A DNA stretch of 38,777 bases from JAAYJM01 sp964498585 (GCA_964498585.1 CAZCHH010000034.1:1-38777), one strand, 5' to 3'. Counted from the first letter of the stretch, positions 1 to 8,376 are shown. The notes: generated by a model not told the origin, from the sequence alone. Program-made: numbers and translations.

Positions 1-283
1 CAGGGCTGATACGTTCTTTATAATTATTGTTTTTTATAACGTTCAGAAACAATTTTCATTTTTATAAAATTCCGTTAGGAATTTAATATTGGTAGAAAAA
101 TAACGAATTGATTGTTGTAACTCCGTAGGAGTTAAATATTTAATACATCTTGATTAATATTCAACTCCTACGGAGTTGTAAAACAAAAATAGATGCAATT
201 TCTACCAATATTTTACTCCTACGGAGTAAAAAGAATAAAATCGTTATGAATTCTAACACTTTTCAAAGAACGTATCAGCCCTG
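1..283 (+). mobile_element. 283-bp inverted-repeat element, copy A (MITE-like)
   Basis: The two ends are a perfect 19-bp inverted repeat (CAGGGCTGATACGTTCTTT at 1-19 and its complement at 265-283). The interior carries four short palindromes built on CTCCGTAGGAG or a variant (about 83-100, 121-136, 161-178 and 216-233), separated by the motif AATATTGGTAGAAA or its complement. Copies of exactly the same length lie at 2918-3200 (opposite orientation) and 9155-9437. There is no open frame, so it is non-autonomous. Because the window starts at its first base, the true left flank cannot be seen. The mobilising enzyme is unknown; calling it a MITE is inference from the terminal repeats and copy number. 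Confidence 0.85.
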
Positions 284-318
284 CCCCTACCCCCTCTCAA
301 GAGGGGAATGCGTAAGGT
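284..318. repeat. GC-rich palindromic module next to copy A
   Basis: A CCCCTACCCCCTCTCAAGAG stretch followed by a GGGGAATGCGTAAGGT tail. Related pieces recur at 2641-2745 (decayed, complement), 3201-3222 plus 3544-3570, and 25217-25232. It appears to be the end of a larger dispersed element into which the 283-bp element inserted. Confidence 0.6.
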
Positions 319-628
319 AAGTTACTAATACTATACGAAAATACAAAACTAAACCACCTAAACTTATGTCATTTCCATTTAACAAAGAAAAGCCCTTTAT
401 TTAAAAGGAAATTACAAATATAGTAAATAAAATATAACGAAAGGACTGGAGTTTTGAAAAAAAATTCAAAAAATAAAAATATAATTTGGAAATTAAAAAA
501 GAATTTCTTAATTTTGTAATAGAAACATAATAAAATTAAAAAGGAAGAGAAGTAAACTTGCTAAAGCGAGAGATTTCTGTTTCCTATTTTATTTTTTTTA
601 TGAGCATTTTTTTTTTGGGGAGACAGGA
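319..628. other. AT-rich intergenic stretch with a leader-like hairpin
   Basis: No coding frame. The one structure seen is an imperfect two-part hairpin at 542-585: outer arms AGGAA/TTCCT and AGAA/TTCT, inner stem CTTGC-TAAA-GCGAG. A T-run (about 590-600) follows, then a second T-run before the ablB start. It has the layout of an intrinsic terminator or attenuator and could end an upstream transcript or sit in the ablB leader. Confidence 0.35.
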
Positions 629-1480
629 ATGAGACATTCTAAGAAAGCAATTAACGGAATTATTAATTACAATAATTCAACAATTCAATATGAAGAGAAT
701 AACAAACGGGCATATTTAGTGAAATTATCAGATATATCGACTGAATCAGTTATTCATTATATTGAAAAATTAGCAAAAGAAAAGCAATTAGGAAAAATCT
801 TCTGCAAACTGCCGGAGAATTCAATAAGTCCTTTTTTAGAAAAGGGATACAAAATTGAAGCACAAGTTCCTAATTTTTATCACTCTGAAGAAAAATGCAT
901 ATTTGCTTCAAAATTCACAAATCAACAAAGGGAATTTTTAAGCCCGGAAGAAATCAGAGAAATTGCAAACAATCTCGAACTTGCAAAATCTAATGCAAAT
1001 TTTGATGATAAAGAAATTGACGATTCTATAAGATTTAAGGTATTGGATAAAAAAGAATTAGAGAAAGCTGCCCTGCTTTATAAATCTGTTTTTGAAACAT
1101 ATCCATTTCCTATTTATGATGATTCATACATAGAAAATAAATTGGAAAAGATTATGTACTTCGGAGCTTTTTTGAATGGACGGCTAATCGCTTGCTCAGC
1201 AGCAGAAATGAATTTAGACGAAAATAATGTTAAAATGACTGATTTTGTTACTGATAAAGAGTTTTACAGAGATGGTGTTGGTTCTGAACTGTTGAAAATT
1301 ATGGAAAGAGTAATGAGAACAAAAGGGATTAATACCGCATATTCAATTACAAGAGCTTTTTCTAAAGTTATGAATATTACTTTTGCTAAAAACGGTTATA
1401 AGTATTCCGGTACTTTGAAAAATGATGTTAATATTGCCGGCAAAATTGAATCGATGAATGTGTGGTATAAACATTTGTAA
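629..1480 (+). CDS. ablB: beta-lysine N-acetyltransferase (AblB-type GNAT)
   Basis: Putative beta-lysine acetyltransferase, the second step of N-epsilon-acetyl-beta-lysine (compatible solute) synthesis after lysine 2,3-aminomutase AblA. The 283-residue length fits the family. The C-terminal half is a GNAT fold with the acetyl-CoA loop RDGVGSELLK at 214-223, followed by the AblB-typical segments YSITRAFSKVMNITFAKNGY and GKIESMNVWYK near the C-terminus. The ATG follows a GGGGAGAC stretch 7-14 bases upstream. No ablA is visible in the window; upstream is 628 bp of repeat and AT-rich DNA and the next gene is an unrelated membrane protein. The family call is from motif memory; the substrate is inferred. 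Confidence 0.85.
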   Translation: MRHSKKAINGIINYNNSTIQYEENNKRAYLVKLSDISTESVIHYIEKLAKEKQLGKIFCKLPENSISPFLEKGYKIEAQVPNFYHSEEKCIFASKFTNQQREFLSPEEIREIANNLELAKSNANFDDKEIDDSIRFKVLDKKELEKAALLYKSVFETYPFPIYDDSYIENKLEKIMYFGAFLNGRLIACSAAEMNLDENNVKMTDFVTDKEFYRDGVGSELLKIMERVMRTKGINTAYSITRAFSKVMNITFAKNGYKYSGTLKNDVNIAGKIESMNVWYKHL

Positions 1481-1654
1481 TTTCATAATTCTTTACTCAT
1501 CAGTGAAGTAAAGGAGTTAAAAGATTTACGCAAAGAATAAATTTAGAAAATTATTGCTTATAGTATGTAATATCAAATCCACATTATATGCAAGTGTCTT
1601 ATATAAATTGTGATAACATACGAAAGTAAAAATGTAATTAGTAAACAATATGAA

Positions 1655-1692
1655 GAATCTCAAATTCTTGTTATCTAAGAGTTTGAGATTTC
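1655..1692. repeat. palindromic hairpin in the ablB-yjdF gap
   Basis: GAATCTCAAATTCT pairs with AGAGTTTGAGATTT across a 10-base loop. It resembles fragments at 29661-29670 and around 20148 (TTGAGATTC / GAAATCTCAC), so it is probably a decayed member of a dispersed repeat. It could also act as a weak bidirectional terminator. The rest of the 1481-1793 gap shows nothing. Confidence 0.45.
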
Positions 1693-1793
1693 TCATTTAA
1701 TAGCTTATGTTACTGTTATTTTTCATTTCATTTTATATTGAGCATTAGCTTTATTTTTAATATGAAAGAATTAATTCATTCATACTGTTGAAA

Positions 1794-2411
1794 ATGAGTA
1801 CTAAATATTTGAAAATAAGTATTATTATTTGTTTAATTCTGTTTGCAATTATCACCTGTATTAATCCAATTTATCCAAACGAACAATTTCTTCAACATCT
1901 TGGAACTGTTCTTTTGCTTATTCTGTTAATACCGGATTTGAAACAGAATAAATTAAGTATTACATCATTTGTCTGTGTTGCTTCTTACTTTTTTCTTCAT
2001 ATCGTAGGGGCAAGGTATATTTATTCTTATGTGCCTTATAATGATTGGTTTAAATTGATTTTTAATATTGATATCAATTCACTTTTTCATTTTTCACGAA
2101 ATCATTACGATAGATTTGTTCATCTCGTTTCTGGCTTTTTAGCTTTTCCATATTTATATGAGATTTTTGGTAGAAAAATTAAAATTAATAAAACCATCAA
2201 AATACTAATAATCTGGGCTTTTATCCAAACAATAGGTATGTTATATGAAATTTTTGAATGGTTGCTCACTTTAGTAATGTCTGAAGGAGCAGCAAACAGA
2301 TATAATGGACAGCAAGGTGATATGTGGGATGCTCAGAAGGATATGGCTTTGGCTATGCTCAGCTCCACTCTTATTGCTATTTATTATTTGATTAAAAGAG
2401 ATAAAAGCTAA
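1794..2411 (+). CDS. YjdF/DUF2238 family integral membrane protein
   Basis: About 205 residues with five or six hydrophobic segments. The family signature is clear: HIVGARYIYSYVPY in the middle, then RNHYDRFVHLVSGF, then YEIFEWLLT and finally YNGQQGDMWDAQKDMALAM near the C-terminus. The conserved His, Asp, Glu and Gln residues of these motifs lie at membrane edges. Function in the family is not established. An in-frame TTG lies six bases further upstream (1788), but the ATG at 1794 is preferred because it is the standard start codon and costs only two residues. No clear ribosome site. It is single, with no operon partner. Confidence 0.8.
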   Translation: MSTKYLKISIIICLILFAIITCINPIYPNEQFLQHLGTVLLLILLIPDLKQNKLSITSFVCVASYFFLHIVGARYIYSYVPYNDWFKLIFNIDINSLFHFSRNHYDRFVHLVSGFLAFPYLYEIFGRKIKINKTIKILIIWAFIQTIGMLYEIFEWLLTLVMSEGAANRYNGQQGDMWDAQKDMALAMLSSTLIAIYYLIKRDKS

Positions 2412-2917
2412 GAATAACTGTTCCTGTTAAATTATTAATAAGCTGTTAGTATGACATTTTTATTCTAGTTATACTATCAGCAAGCTACTCGTATAATTTT
2501 TACTGAACTTTGCGAAGATTCAATAGCCAGATATACTACATCTTCGAGATGTAGAACATTTTTATTATAAAATACAAGTCCTGTTATATCAACAATTTAT
2601 TAAATTCCTCGCTTAGTATTGGAATGACACAATAATAACTCACCTTACGCAATTCCTCTTTTTAGAAATGAAAACGTGTAGTTTTCTCACATTTTTTAAT
2701 CCACTTTTCTAATTCCCCTCTTGAGAAGGGCAGGGGTGTGTTCTTGGTTGTTTATAATCAATTAATTCTTTTTTAAGCAATGATTTTTGTAATTCGTATG
2801 ATTATTATAATTAGAAAGTAATCTTAATCACATATATCAACTAAATCATAGTTCATACTATTACTTCATCAAACTAATAGCAACTTAGTAAAAGGAAAAA
2901 GAACACACCCCTACCCC
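2412..2917. other. intergenic repeat graveyard left of copy B
   Basis: No gene. It holds decayed pieces of several repeats: a TATGAC...ATACTATCA fragment (2448-2480) resembling the 29689 element, a CATCTTCGAGATG hairpin (about 2540-2552), a degraded copy of the GC-rich module (2641-2660 and 2709-2730), and an inverted pair of AAGAACACACCCCT-like sequence (2730-2744 as complement and 2899-2912) that brackets about 150 bp of AT-rich DNA. The bracketed block ends exactly where the 283-bp copy B begins. Confidence 0.55.
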
Positions 2918-3200
2918 CAGGGCTGATACGTTCTTTAAAAAGTGTTTGAATTCATAACGATTTTATTCTTTTTACTCCGTAGGAGTAAAATATTGGTAGA
3001 AATTGCATCTATTTTTGTTTTACAACTCCGTAGGAGTTGAATATTAATCAAGATGTATTAAATATTTAACTCCTACGGAGTTACAACAATCAATTCGTTA
3101 TTTTTCTACCAATATTAAATTCCTAACGGAATTTTATAAAAATGAAAATTATTTCTGAATGTTATAAAAAACATTAATTATAAAGAACGTATCAGTTCTG
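2918..3200 (-). mobile_element. 283-bp inverted-repeat element, copy B
   Basis: Reverse-orientation copy, exactly 283 bp, differing from copies A and C by scattered substitutions, including one in the right terminal repeat (CAGTTCTG for CAGCCCTG). The left flank ends in CCCCTACCCCC and the right flank starts CCCCTACCCC, which may be a target duplication of about 10 bp. Removing the element restores a continuous GC-rich module like the one flanking copy A. Confidence 0.85.
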
Positions 3201-3204
3201 CCCC

Positions 3205-3558
3205 TACCCCACTCAAGAGTAATGACACGAAGATTAGTTAATAATTTAAATTTTTTTTAGCATAATTAATTTATTTAACTTTTATTATCTTTTTTATAAT
3301 AAATAAAAACTTTAATAATAAAATCTTTTAACACCTCCCCTACCCCTCCTTATTAGGAGGGGAATAAGAACTGTTCTATGTCTTAGCGTTCCCCTCCTAA
3401 CAAGGAGGGGTAAGGGGAGGTGTATTATACTTGATTTAAACACGATAATATTTTATCATTTTATTCTGATATTACAAATATGGACAGCTACTTGAAATAT
3501 TAGCAATTATCCATTATAATTAATTTCTTATCTTCGTGACATTACTCTCAAGAGGGGA
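3205..3558. mobile_element. composite repeat with imperfect terminal inverted repeats, host of a nested palindrome
   Basis: Left end CTCAAGAGTAATGACACGAAG (about 3213) and right end CTTCGTGACATTACTCTCAAGAG (about 3532-3554) are inverted. The right half (about 3440-3560) matches the complement of 25217-25340, sharing AAGCAATTATCCAT-like and TAATTTCTT stretches. The copy at 25217-25458 lacks the nested 93-bp palindrome that sits here at 3331-3423, next to TGTTAAAAG in both copies. No coding capacity. Confidence 0.65.
3331..3423. repeat. 93-bp long palindrome, copy 1
   Basis: ACACCTCCCC at the left end pairs with GGGGAGGTGT at the right. The inner arms CCTCCTTATTAGGAGG and CCTCCTAACAAGGAGG are each palindromic, so the sequence can form either one long hairpin or two side-by-side hairpins. 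It is nested in the 3205-3558 element. The other copies are at 5227-5319 (complement, also 93 bp) and 9438-9517 (left end missing). Confidence 0.75.
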
Positions 3559-3748
3559 ATGCGTAAGGTGAGATATTAAAATAAATATTTATTTTTGCAT
3601 ATATTAATAATTATCGTTAAATTTGAAACAGACTTTGACAAAACAGGAATATTTCATCAGCCGCAAGTGCTATATTGCTATTTTGTTAGCTGCAAAAGTT
3701 CTTAATTAATTTAAATCAGTTCTTTTTTTAACAAATCAGGAGAATTAT

Positions 3749-4996
3749 ATGAAAAAAGTAATTTTTGCAGCATTATTGTTTATAATAATTTTCGCTTTTA
3801 AGTCTAATGGAGATGAAAATAAAACATCTATAGAATCAAAACCCTTAGCTAAAGCCGAATCAATTATTTTAGAAGAAAATGAAAACGTGATTTTATCTGA
3901 AATTGAAGGTTGTGATATAAATTTTAATTCAGAATACATTGTATTAGCATCTGGATTAAAGAGAATTATATCAACTTATAATTATAAAAATGGTAAATTA
4001 CTGCATTTTAAAAAAGCTGGTTTGTATTTAACCGATTCAATCAAACACACTAATCGAATTCCACCTGCAAATCCTTATAATCAAATCCCAAGATATCCCA
4101 TTAGATATTTAACTTTAGAAGAAGAAAAAGAAAATATGAGAATGATAAAAAATGTATTTATAAAAGTTCAATACAATATTGATAATACTATTTCTTCTTC
4201 TGCCCTTGTTTATCTACCTGTTTTGTTAAAAGATAACAACAAGTCTGTTTATAATACCGCAACAGTTGTTGAATTCGATTCTTCACTAAATATCAAAAGA
4301 GTAATCTTTCCTAATAACACTCTCAATCATTACACTATTGCTTTTTCTTTTATTGCGGATAAGATAAAAAATCAGTATTATTTTCTGAATGAAGCATTAG
4401 GTGCATATCATTATTTCAAAACAACAGACACTATTGCTGTTCTTGCTGTTTATGATGAAAATGGTGAATATGTCAAAACAGCGCTTTATTTAGATAAAAA
4501 ATTTGCAAATAATGAATTTATCTTTTTATCTTATATGTATGATCCAATAACAACAACAATAAATAACACTCATTTCGCTATGTTTCCTTATGACCCAAAT
4601 ACACTTTATAATTTATCTACCGATGACACTATCAGTTTTTCAAATCCAATTGTTGATTATTCTGAAAAGTATGAAGAGGCAAGAAATGAAATAAAGAAAT
4701 TAGATGAAAATGAGAGCAGAAGAAAAGTATTTGAAGAATATATGCCAATATCTGCATATAAATTAATGAATAATGGAGAAAATTTAATTATTTGTTATAT
4801 GAATAAAGAAGATGAAGATAATGTTACGTTTATTTTTAGAGAATACGATACTAATGGAAAATTTATTTCTGAAAGAACTTTCGAAAATGAAGATGAATTA
4901 AATATACAAAATATGCTTTTCGACAAGAAAAATAACGATGTTGTATTTTTTGTCAAAGGTGAAGAAAATTGGACGATGGAAAAATTTAGGTGGTGA
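3749..4996 (+). CDS. secreted protein of unknown function, propeller-like
   Basis: 415 residues with a clear signal peptide (MKKVIFAALLFIIIFAFKSNG). The ribosome site AGGAG lies 8-12 bases before the ATG. The mature part is mostly short beta strands with repeated patterns such as VVEFDSSLNIKRVIF, VYDENGEYVKTALYL and REYDTNGKFISERTF, in which an Asp-Gly/Asn turn joins two strands about every 60-70 residues. That pattern is like the six-bladed beta-propeller proteins common in Bacteroidota. No catalytic motif was recognised. It is followed after 480 bp by another small secreted protein on the same strand (5480), but repeat DNA lies between, so an operon is doubtful. The fold is inference. Confidence 0.6.
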   Translation: MKKVIFAALLFIIIFAFKSNGDENKTSIESKPLAKAESIILEENENVILSEIEGCDINFNSEYIVLASGLKRIISTYNYKNGKLLHFKKAGLYLTDSIKHTNRIPPANPYNQIPRYPIRYLTLEEEKENMRMIKNVFIKVQYNIDNTISSSALVYLPVLLKDNNKSVYNTATVVEFDSSLNIKRVIFPNNTLNHYTIAFSFIADKIKNQYYFLNEALGAYHYFKTTDTIAVLAVYDENGEYVKTALYLDKKFANNEFIFLSYMYDPITTTINNTHFAMFPYDPNTLYNLSTDDTISFSNPIVDYSEKYEEARNEIKKLDENESRRKVFEEYMPISAYKLMNNGENLIICYMNKEDEDNVTFIFREYDTNGKFISERTFENEDELNIQNMLFDKKNNDVVFFVKGEENWTMEKFRW

Positions 4997-5021
4997 GTTC
5001 AAAATAGGTAGCAATAAATCT

Positions 5022-5048
5022 GTCATTCTGAGCGAAAGCGAAGAATCC
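5022..5048. repeat. GTCATTCTGA-type hairpin repeat
   Basis: Starts GTCATTCTGAGCGAAAGCGA and ends GAATCC, with CATTCT and AGAATC-like arms. It lies just after the stop of the 3749 gene. The same start appears in complement at 9661-9688 and 38498-38526 and directly at 38375-38404. Confidence 0.55.
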
Positions 5049-5148
5049 AGAATAGCTAACAGCAGTCGGCTATCAGCCATCGGTCATTCGTTATTAGTCA
5101 TTAGTATTTTTTCTTCTACCAATAACGAATAACTATTATTAATTTACT

Positions 5149-5432
5149 CAACTTTCCTAGTTGTTGTAAGAGTATATAATATAAGATTAATAAAAAAAGA
5201 ATATAAGTGTTTTAAAAGACAAAAATACACCTCTCCTTTCACCTCCTTTTTAGGAGAGGAAAGCTAAAACACAGAACTGTTCTTATTCCCCTCCTAATAA
5301 GGAGGGGCAGGGGAGGTGTTAAAAGGTTCTATAAATAAATTTAGTATTTTCTAAGGATAAAAACATATTATATCATTTGTAATGTAATGCTACTCTATAT
5401 TTACTTTATTTTACCATCTAGGAAAGATTAGT
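5149..5432. mobile_element. repeat element with CTTTCCTAG ends carrying a nested 93-bp palindrome
   Basis: The left end CAACTTTCCTAGTTGTTGTAA and right end ATCTAGGAAAGATTA are imperfectly inverted. The left arm (5149-5226) matches the complement of 9518-9598, where it again borders the 93-bp palindrome. The gap holds no gene. The right boundary is approximate. Confidence 0.5.
5227..5319. repeat. 93-bp long palindrome, copy 2
   Basis: Same length as copy 1 but in the opposite orientation. Its left arm has decayed (ACACCTCTCCTTTCACCTCC), while the right arm GGAGGGGCAGGGGAGGTGT is intact. The loop holds the shared GAACTGTTCTTATTCC segment. Confidence 0.75.
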
Positions 5433-5479
5433 AATTAAATTACAAAAATTATTATAAAGAAAGGACTTGTACTCTGAAT

Positions 5480-5941
5480 ATGTTAAAGAGAATTATATTT
5501 TTGTTTATACTGTGTTTTCTCGCTTCCGGTTTTGCTTCACCCAAAATAAACCAATACATACAAAAGGAAAAACCAAGCAAAGATGATATAGTTGTGGTTG
5601 CTTTTCAATATCCAGTTGGTTGTATAAAATGCGTTCTGCAAATTGAAGATATAATCAAAGTATTGAATAAAGAATTTCCCGAAAAAGTAAAAGTTATTGC
5701 AATGGTGATTTGCGATAGAGAAATTGAACTGAAAGCATTTATCAAAAATAACAACTGGAAATATCCGGCTTATAAAGTAAAATTTAAAGATTTAAAAGAT
5801 TACAGAGCAACAGAGAAATCAATGATGAAAATCTACAATGCGAAATCTGAACTTTTGCTTGATTTATTTTATGACGATAAAGAAACAAATAATAAATTAA
5901 AATCATTTATTGACAAAATTAAAAAAGCAAACAAAGAATAG
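5480..5941 (+). CDS. secreted thioredoxin-fold protein with a CxxC pair
   Basis: 153 residues. Residues 1-20 are a signal peptide (MLKRIIFLFILCFLASGFAS). After VVVAFQYPVG comes C48-I-K-C51, placed as the redox pair of a thioredoxin fold at the end of the first core strand. KVKVIAMVICDREIELKAFI follows as a second strand and helix. The usual WCxxC tryptophan and the cis-Pro motif are not obvious, so disulphide exchange is likely but unproven. It may work in the periplasm or on the cell surface. It lies downstream of the 3749 secreted protein on the same strand, but 480 bp of repeat DNA separates them. Confidence 0.6.
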   Translation: MLKRIIFLFILCFLASGFASPKINQYIQKEKPSKDDIVVVAFQYPVGCIKCVLQIEDIIKVLNKEFPEKVKVIAMVICDREIELKAFIKNNNWKYPAYKVKFKDLKDYRATEKSMMKIYNAKSELLLDLFYDDKETNNKLKSFIDKIKKANKE

Positions 5942-6100
5942 AGAAAGTAATGATTACATATTTTTCAGAAGAAAACCAAATGTAAATCCAATTTTCAGAG
6001 TTAGGGATATTTTTCCACTTTTGTAATTTTTTTGTTTTTTTCAAAAATTTTCTTTAATTTAGTGTGATAAATATAATATTATATTATGTAAAGGCAAGTA

Positions 6101-6655
6101 ATGAATATAAATGTTCTTATACCGATTGCTCAAGGAACAGAAGAAATGGAAGCTGTTATCCCGATTGATTTGTTTCGACGGGCAGAAATTAACGTAGTAA
6201 TTGCAGGCGATTCATATATTGTAGAGTGCTCGCGCGGATTAAAGATATACCCAGATATAAAGTTTGATAAATTGAGTATTGAACAGGAATATAATGCTAT
6301 TGTTTTACCCGGTGGAATGGGTGGTGTTGAAATACTATCAAATCATCAAGTTTTAATTGAAATGATTAGAAAGCATAATCAATTTAAAAAAATTATTGGT
6401 GCTATTTGCGCAGCTCCACTAATTTTAGCAAAAAATGATTTAATTCCAGCTAATGCTAAAATTACATCTCATCCTTCAATTAAAGACAAATTTATTAATT
6501 ATAACTATGTTGAAGAAAAAGTTGTTACATTCAAAAACATAATTACAAGTCGGGGAGCTGGCACTGCTTTTGAATTTTCTCTCGCTATTATTGAACAATT
6601 AAAAGGTAAAATTCTTGCTCAAAAAATTGCTAAATCAATCGTTTTTGATTATTAG
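6101..6655 (+). CDS. DJ-1/PfpI family protein
   Basis: 184 residues, the usual size for a DJ-1 subfamily member. Seen in order: GTEEMEAV with Glu17 at the position of the DJ-1 active-site glutamate; VLPGGMGG at 68-75; the nucleophile elbow GAICAAP with Cys103; H124 in TSHPS; and TSRGAGTAFEFSL near the C-terminus. Family members act as glyoxalase III or deglycase-like enzymes, or stress proteins; the substrate here is not deducible. It is a single gene convergent with purM, separated by a hairpin at 6674-6712. Confidence 0.85.
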   Translation: MNINVLIPIAQGTEEMEAVIPIDLFRRAEINVVIAGDSYIVECSRGLKIYPDIKFDKLSIEQEYNAIVLPGGMGGVEILSNHQVLIEMIRKHNQFKKIIGAICAAPLILAKNDLIPANAKITSHPSIKDKFINYNYVEEKVVTFKNIITSRGAGTAFEFSLAIIEQLKGKILAQKIAKSIVFDY

Positions 6656-6673
6656 ACAAAGATTAGAAAAAAA

Positions 6674-6712
6674 ACCAGATGTCCTACATCTCGCAGATGT
6701 AGGAAATCTGGT
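6674..6712 (-). terminator. intrinsic terminator between the DJ-1 gene and purM
   Basis: A near-perfect 18-bp stem (ACCAGAT-TCCTACATCT, loop CGC, AGATGTAGGA-ATCTGGT). On the minus strand it is followed by a run of eight T, so it fits best as the terminator of the rplM-side block ending in purM. It may also slow the convergent plus-strand transcript. Confidence 0.75.
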
Positions 6713-6803
6713 ATTTAATCTTTCGTACGAGTTGAGTTTCTCGGACTTTGCGAAAGTTAAGATTTAAAAAGCTGAAAATGATGTTTTTAGTTTCTTTTAG
6801 GCA

Positions 6804-7793
6804 CTATTTTACTTTTCCAATAATAATTGGTTTTTCGTCTTTCAGTATTTCAAGGCACTTATCAGCATCATTTTGAGAAACAACTAATACCATACCAATA
6901 CCTAAATTGAATACATTACGCATTTCTTCATCATCAATTTTTCCAACTTTTTGTATTAATTGAAAAATTGGAGGAAGCTGCCAGGAGTTCCAATCTATAT
7001 CTAAAGATAATCCTTTCGGAACGATACGCTTTGTATTTCCAATGATTCCGCCACCTGTAATATGAGAAATTCCTTTAAGTAGTTTCATTTCTAATAATGG
7101 CGAAACAATATGCAGGTATGATTTATGAACTGAAAGAAGTTCCTCACCAATAGTTCCGGTTAATTCTGGAACTTTAGTATCAGCAGTAAATTCAGAAAGC
7201 AAAACCGCCCTTGCAAGTGAATACCCATTAGTATGCAAACCTGTTGAAGGTAATCCAATCAAGGCATCGCCCGATTGAATACTTTTACCATCAACAATAT
7301 TATCTTTTTCGACAATACCAATAATTGTTCCACTGACATCGTATTCACCTTCGGAGTAAAGTGAAGGCATTTCTGCTGTTTCACCTCCAATAAGGGCGCA
7401 TCCATTTTCCTGGCAGGCAGCAACGAAACCGGAAATCACCTGTTCGGCAATCTCTGGTTCTAACTTTCCAGTAGCAAAATAATCAAGGAAAAAGAGTGGC
7501 TTTGCTCCGCAACAAAGTATATCATTAACGCAATGATTAACGAGGCATTGCCCTACAGTATTGTGCTTATTGGTAAGGAAAGCAATTTTAAGTTTTGTGC
7601 CGACACCATCGGTGCTTGCAACAAGGATAGGGTGTTTATACTCTGGGAAACGGGCATCATAGAAGCCACCGAATAAACCAATGTCCGTAAGCACATTCTG
7701 GTTAAATGTTTTACGGACTAATGGTTTAATGCGGTTTACAGTTTCGTCGCCGGCTACAATATCAACTCCGGCAGTTTTATATGAAATAGCCAT
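6804..7793 (-). CDS. purM: phosphoribosylformylglycinamidine cyclo-ligase (AIR synthase)
   Basis: 329 residues. Catalyses ATP-dependent ring closure of FGAM to aminoimidazole ribonucleotide in purine synthesis. Recognised by YKTAGVDIVAGDE near the start, ASTDGVGTKLKIA, the NHCVNDILCCGAKPLFFLDY segment, LIGGETAEMPSLY and SHITGGGIIGN. The start codon lies one base after the frr stop, so it is translationally coupled to frr. purM as a neighbour of frr is not part of the usual ribosomal cluster and may reflect a lineage-specific fusion of transcription units. It ends before a strong terminator. Confidence 0.95.
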   Translation of the reverse strand: MAISYKTAGVDIVAGDETVNRIKPLVRKTFNQNVLTDIGLFGGFYDARFPEYKHPILVASTDGVGTKLKIAFLTNKHNTVGQCLVNHCVNDILCCGAKPLFFLDYFATGKLEPEIAEQVISGFVAACQENGCALIGGETAEMPSLYSEGEYDVSGTIIGIVEKDNIVDGKSIQSGDALIGLPSTGLHTNGYSLARAVLLSEFTADTKVPELTGTIGEELLSVHKSYLHIVSPLLEMKLLKGISHITGGGIIGNTKRIVPKGLSLDIDWNSWQLPPIFQLIQKVGKIDDEEMRNVFNLGIGMVLVVSQNDADKCLEILKDEKPIIIGKVK

Positions 7794-7794
7794 A

Positions 7795-8358
7795 TTATTC
7801 TTGCATTAATTCTTTTTCTTTTTGAGCAAGGAATGTATCAACTTTTTTGATAAATTCGTCAGTTATTTTTTGAATATCTTCTTCGCCTTTTTTTCTATCG
7901 TCTTCAGTTAGCTTTTTATCCTTTTCCGATTTTTTAATGACATCAATTTGGTCGCGGCGAATATTTCTTATAGCAACTTTTCCTTCTTCAGCAAATTTTT
8001 TGGAAAGTTTTACGAATTCCTTTCTTCTCTCTTCTGTAAGCGGTGGGACTGGAATACGAATAATATTTCCATCATTTTGCGGATTGAAACCAAGGTCTGC
8101 TTCAAGTATTGCTTTTTCAATGTCTTTTAAATTGGATTTGTCCCAAGGTTGAATTACTATTGTGCGGGCATCGGGAACAGAAATGCCAGCCATCTGTGAA
8201 ATAGCAGTAGGCGAGCCATAATAGCTTGCTTTTACGTTTTCTACGAGAGAAGCTGTAGCTCTGCCTGTTCTAACTTTGCTTAATTGACTTTTAGTAAACT
8301 CAGCGGATTTATTCATTAAATCGCGAGCATTATTTAAAATATTATTTAATTCTTCCAT
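7795..8358 (-). CDS. frr: ribosome recycling factor
   Basis: 187 residues, the normal length. Splits post-termination 70S complexes together with EF-G. Typical motifs: KVRTGRATASLVENV near residue 28, YYGSPTAISQMAGISVPDAR, IVIQPWDKS, NDGNIIRIPVPPLTEERR and a C-terminal helical bundle. It lies 18 bases after pyrH and one base before purM, so it is mid-operon. TTCTCC-like complement (GGAGAAG) gives a ribosome site before the ATG. Confidence 0.97.
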   Translation of the reverse strand: MEELNNILNNARDLMNKSAEFTKSQLSKVRTGRATASLVENVKASYYGSPTAISQMAGISVPDARTIVIQPWDKSNLKDIEKAILEADLGFNPQNDGNIIRIPVPPLTEERRKEFVKLSKKFAEEGKVAIRNIRRDQIDVIKKSEKDKKLTEDDRKKGEEDIQKITDEFIKKVDTFLAQKEKELMQE

Positions 8359-8376
8359 TGCTTCTCCAAATATTTA

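Noticed and set aside
1..3200. CRISPR array suggested by repeated CTCCGTAGGAG units
   Set aside because: The units are palindromes inside a fixed 283-bp element, with conserved rather than unique spacers and only four per element.
7937..8152. Plus-strand frames inside frr
   Set aside because: Shadows of a clear, full-length frr with a conserved sequence.
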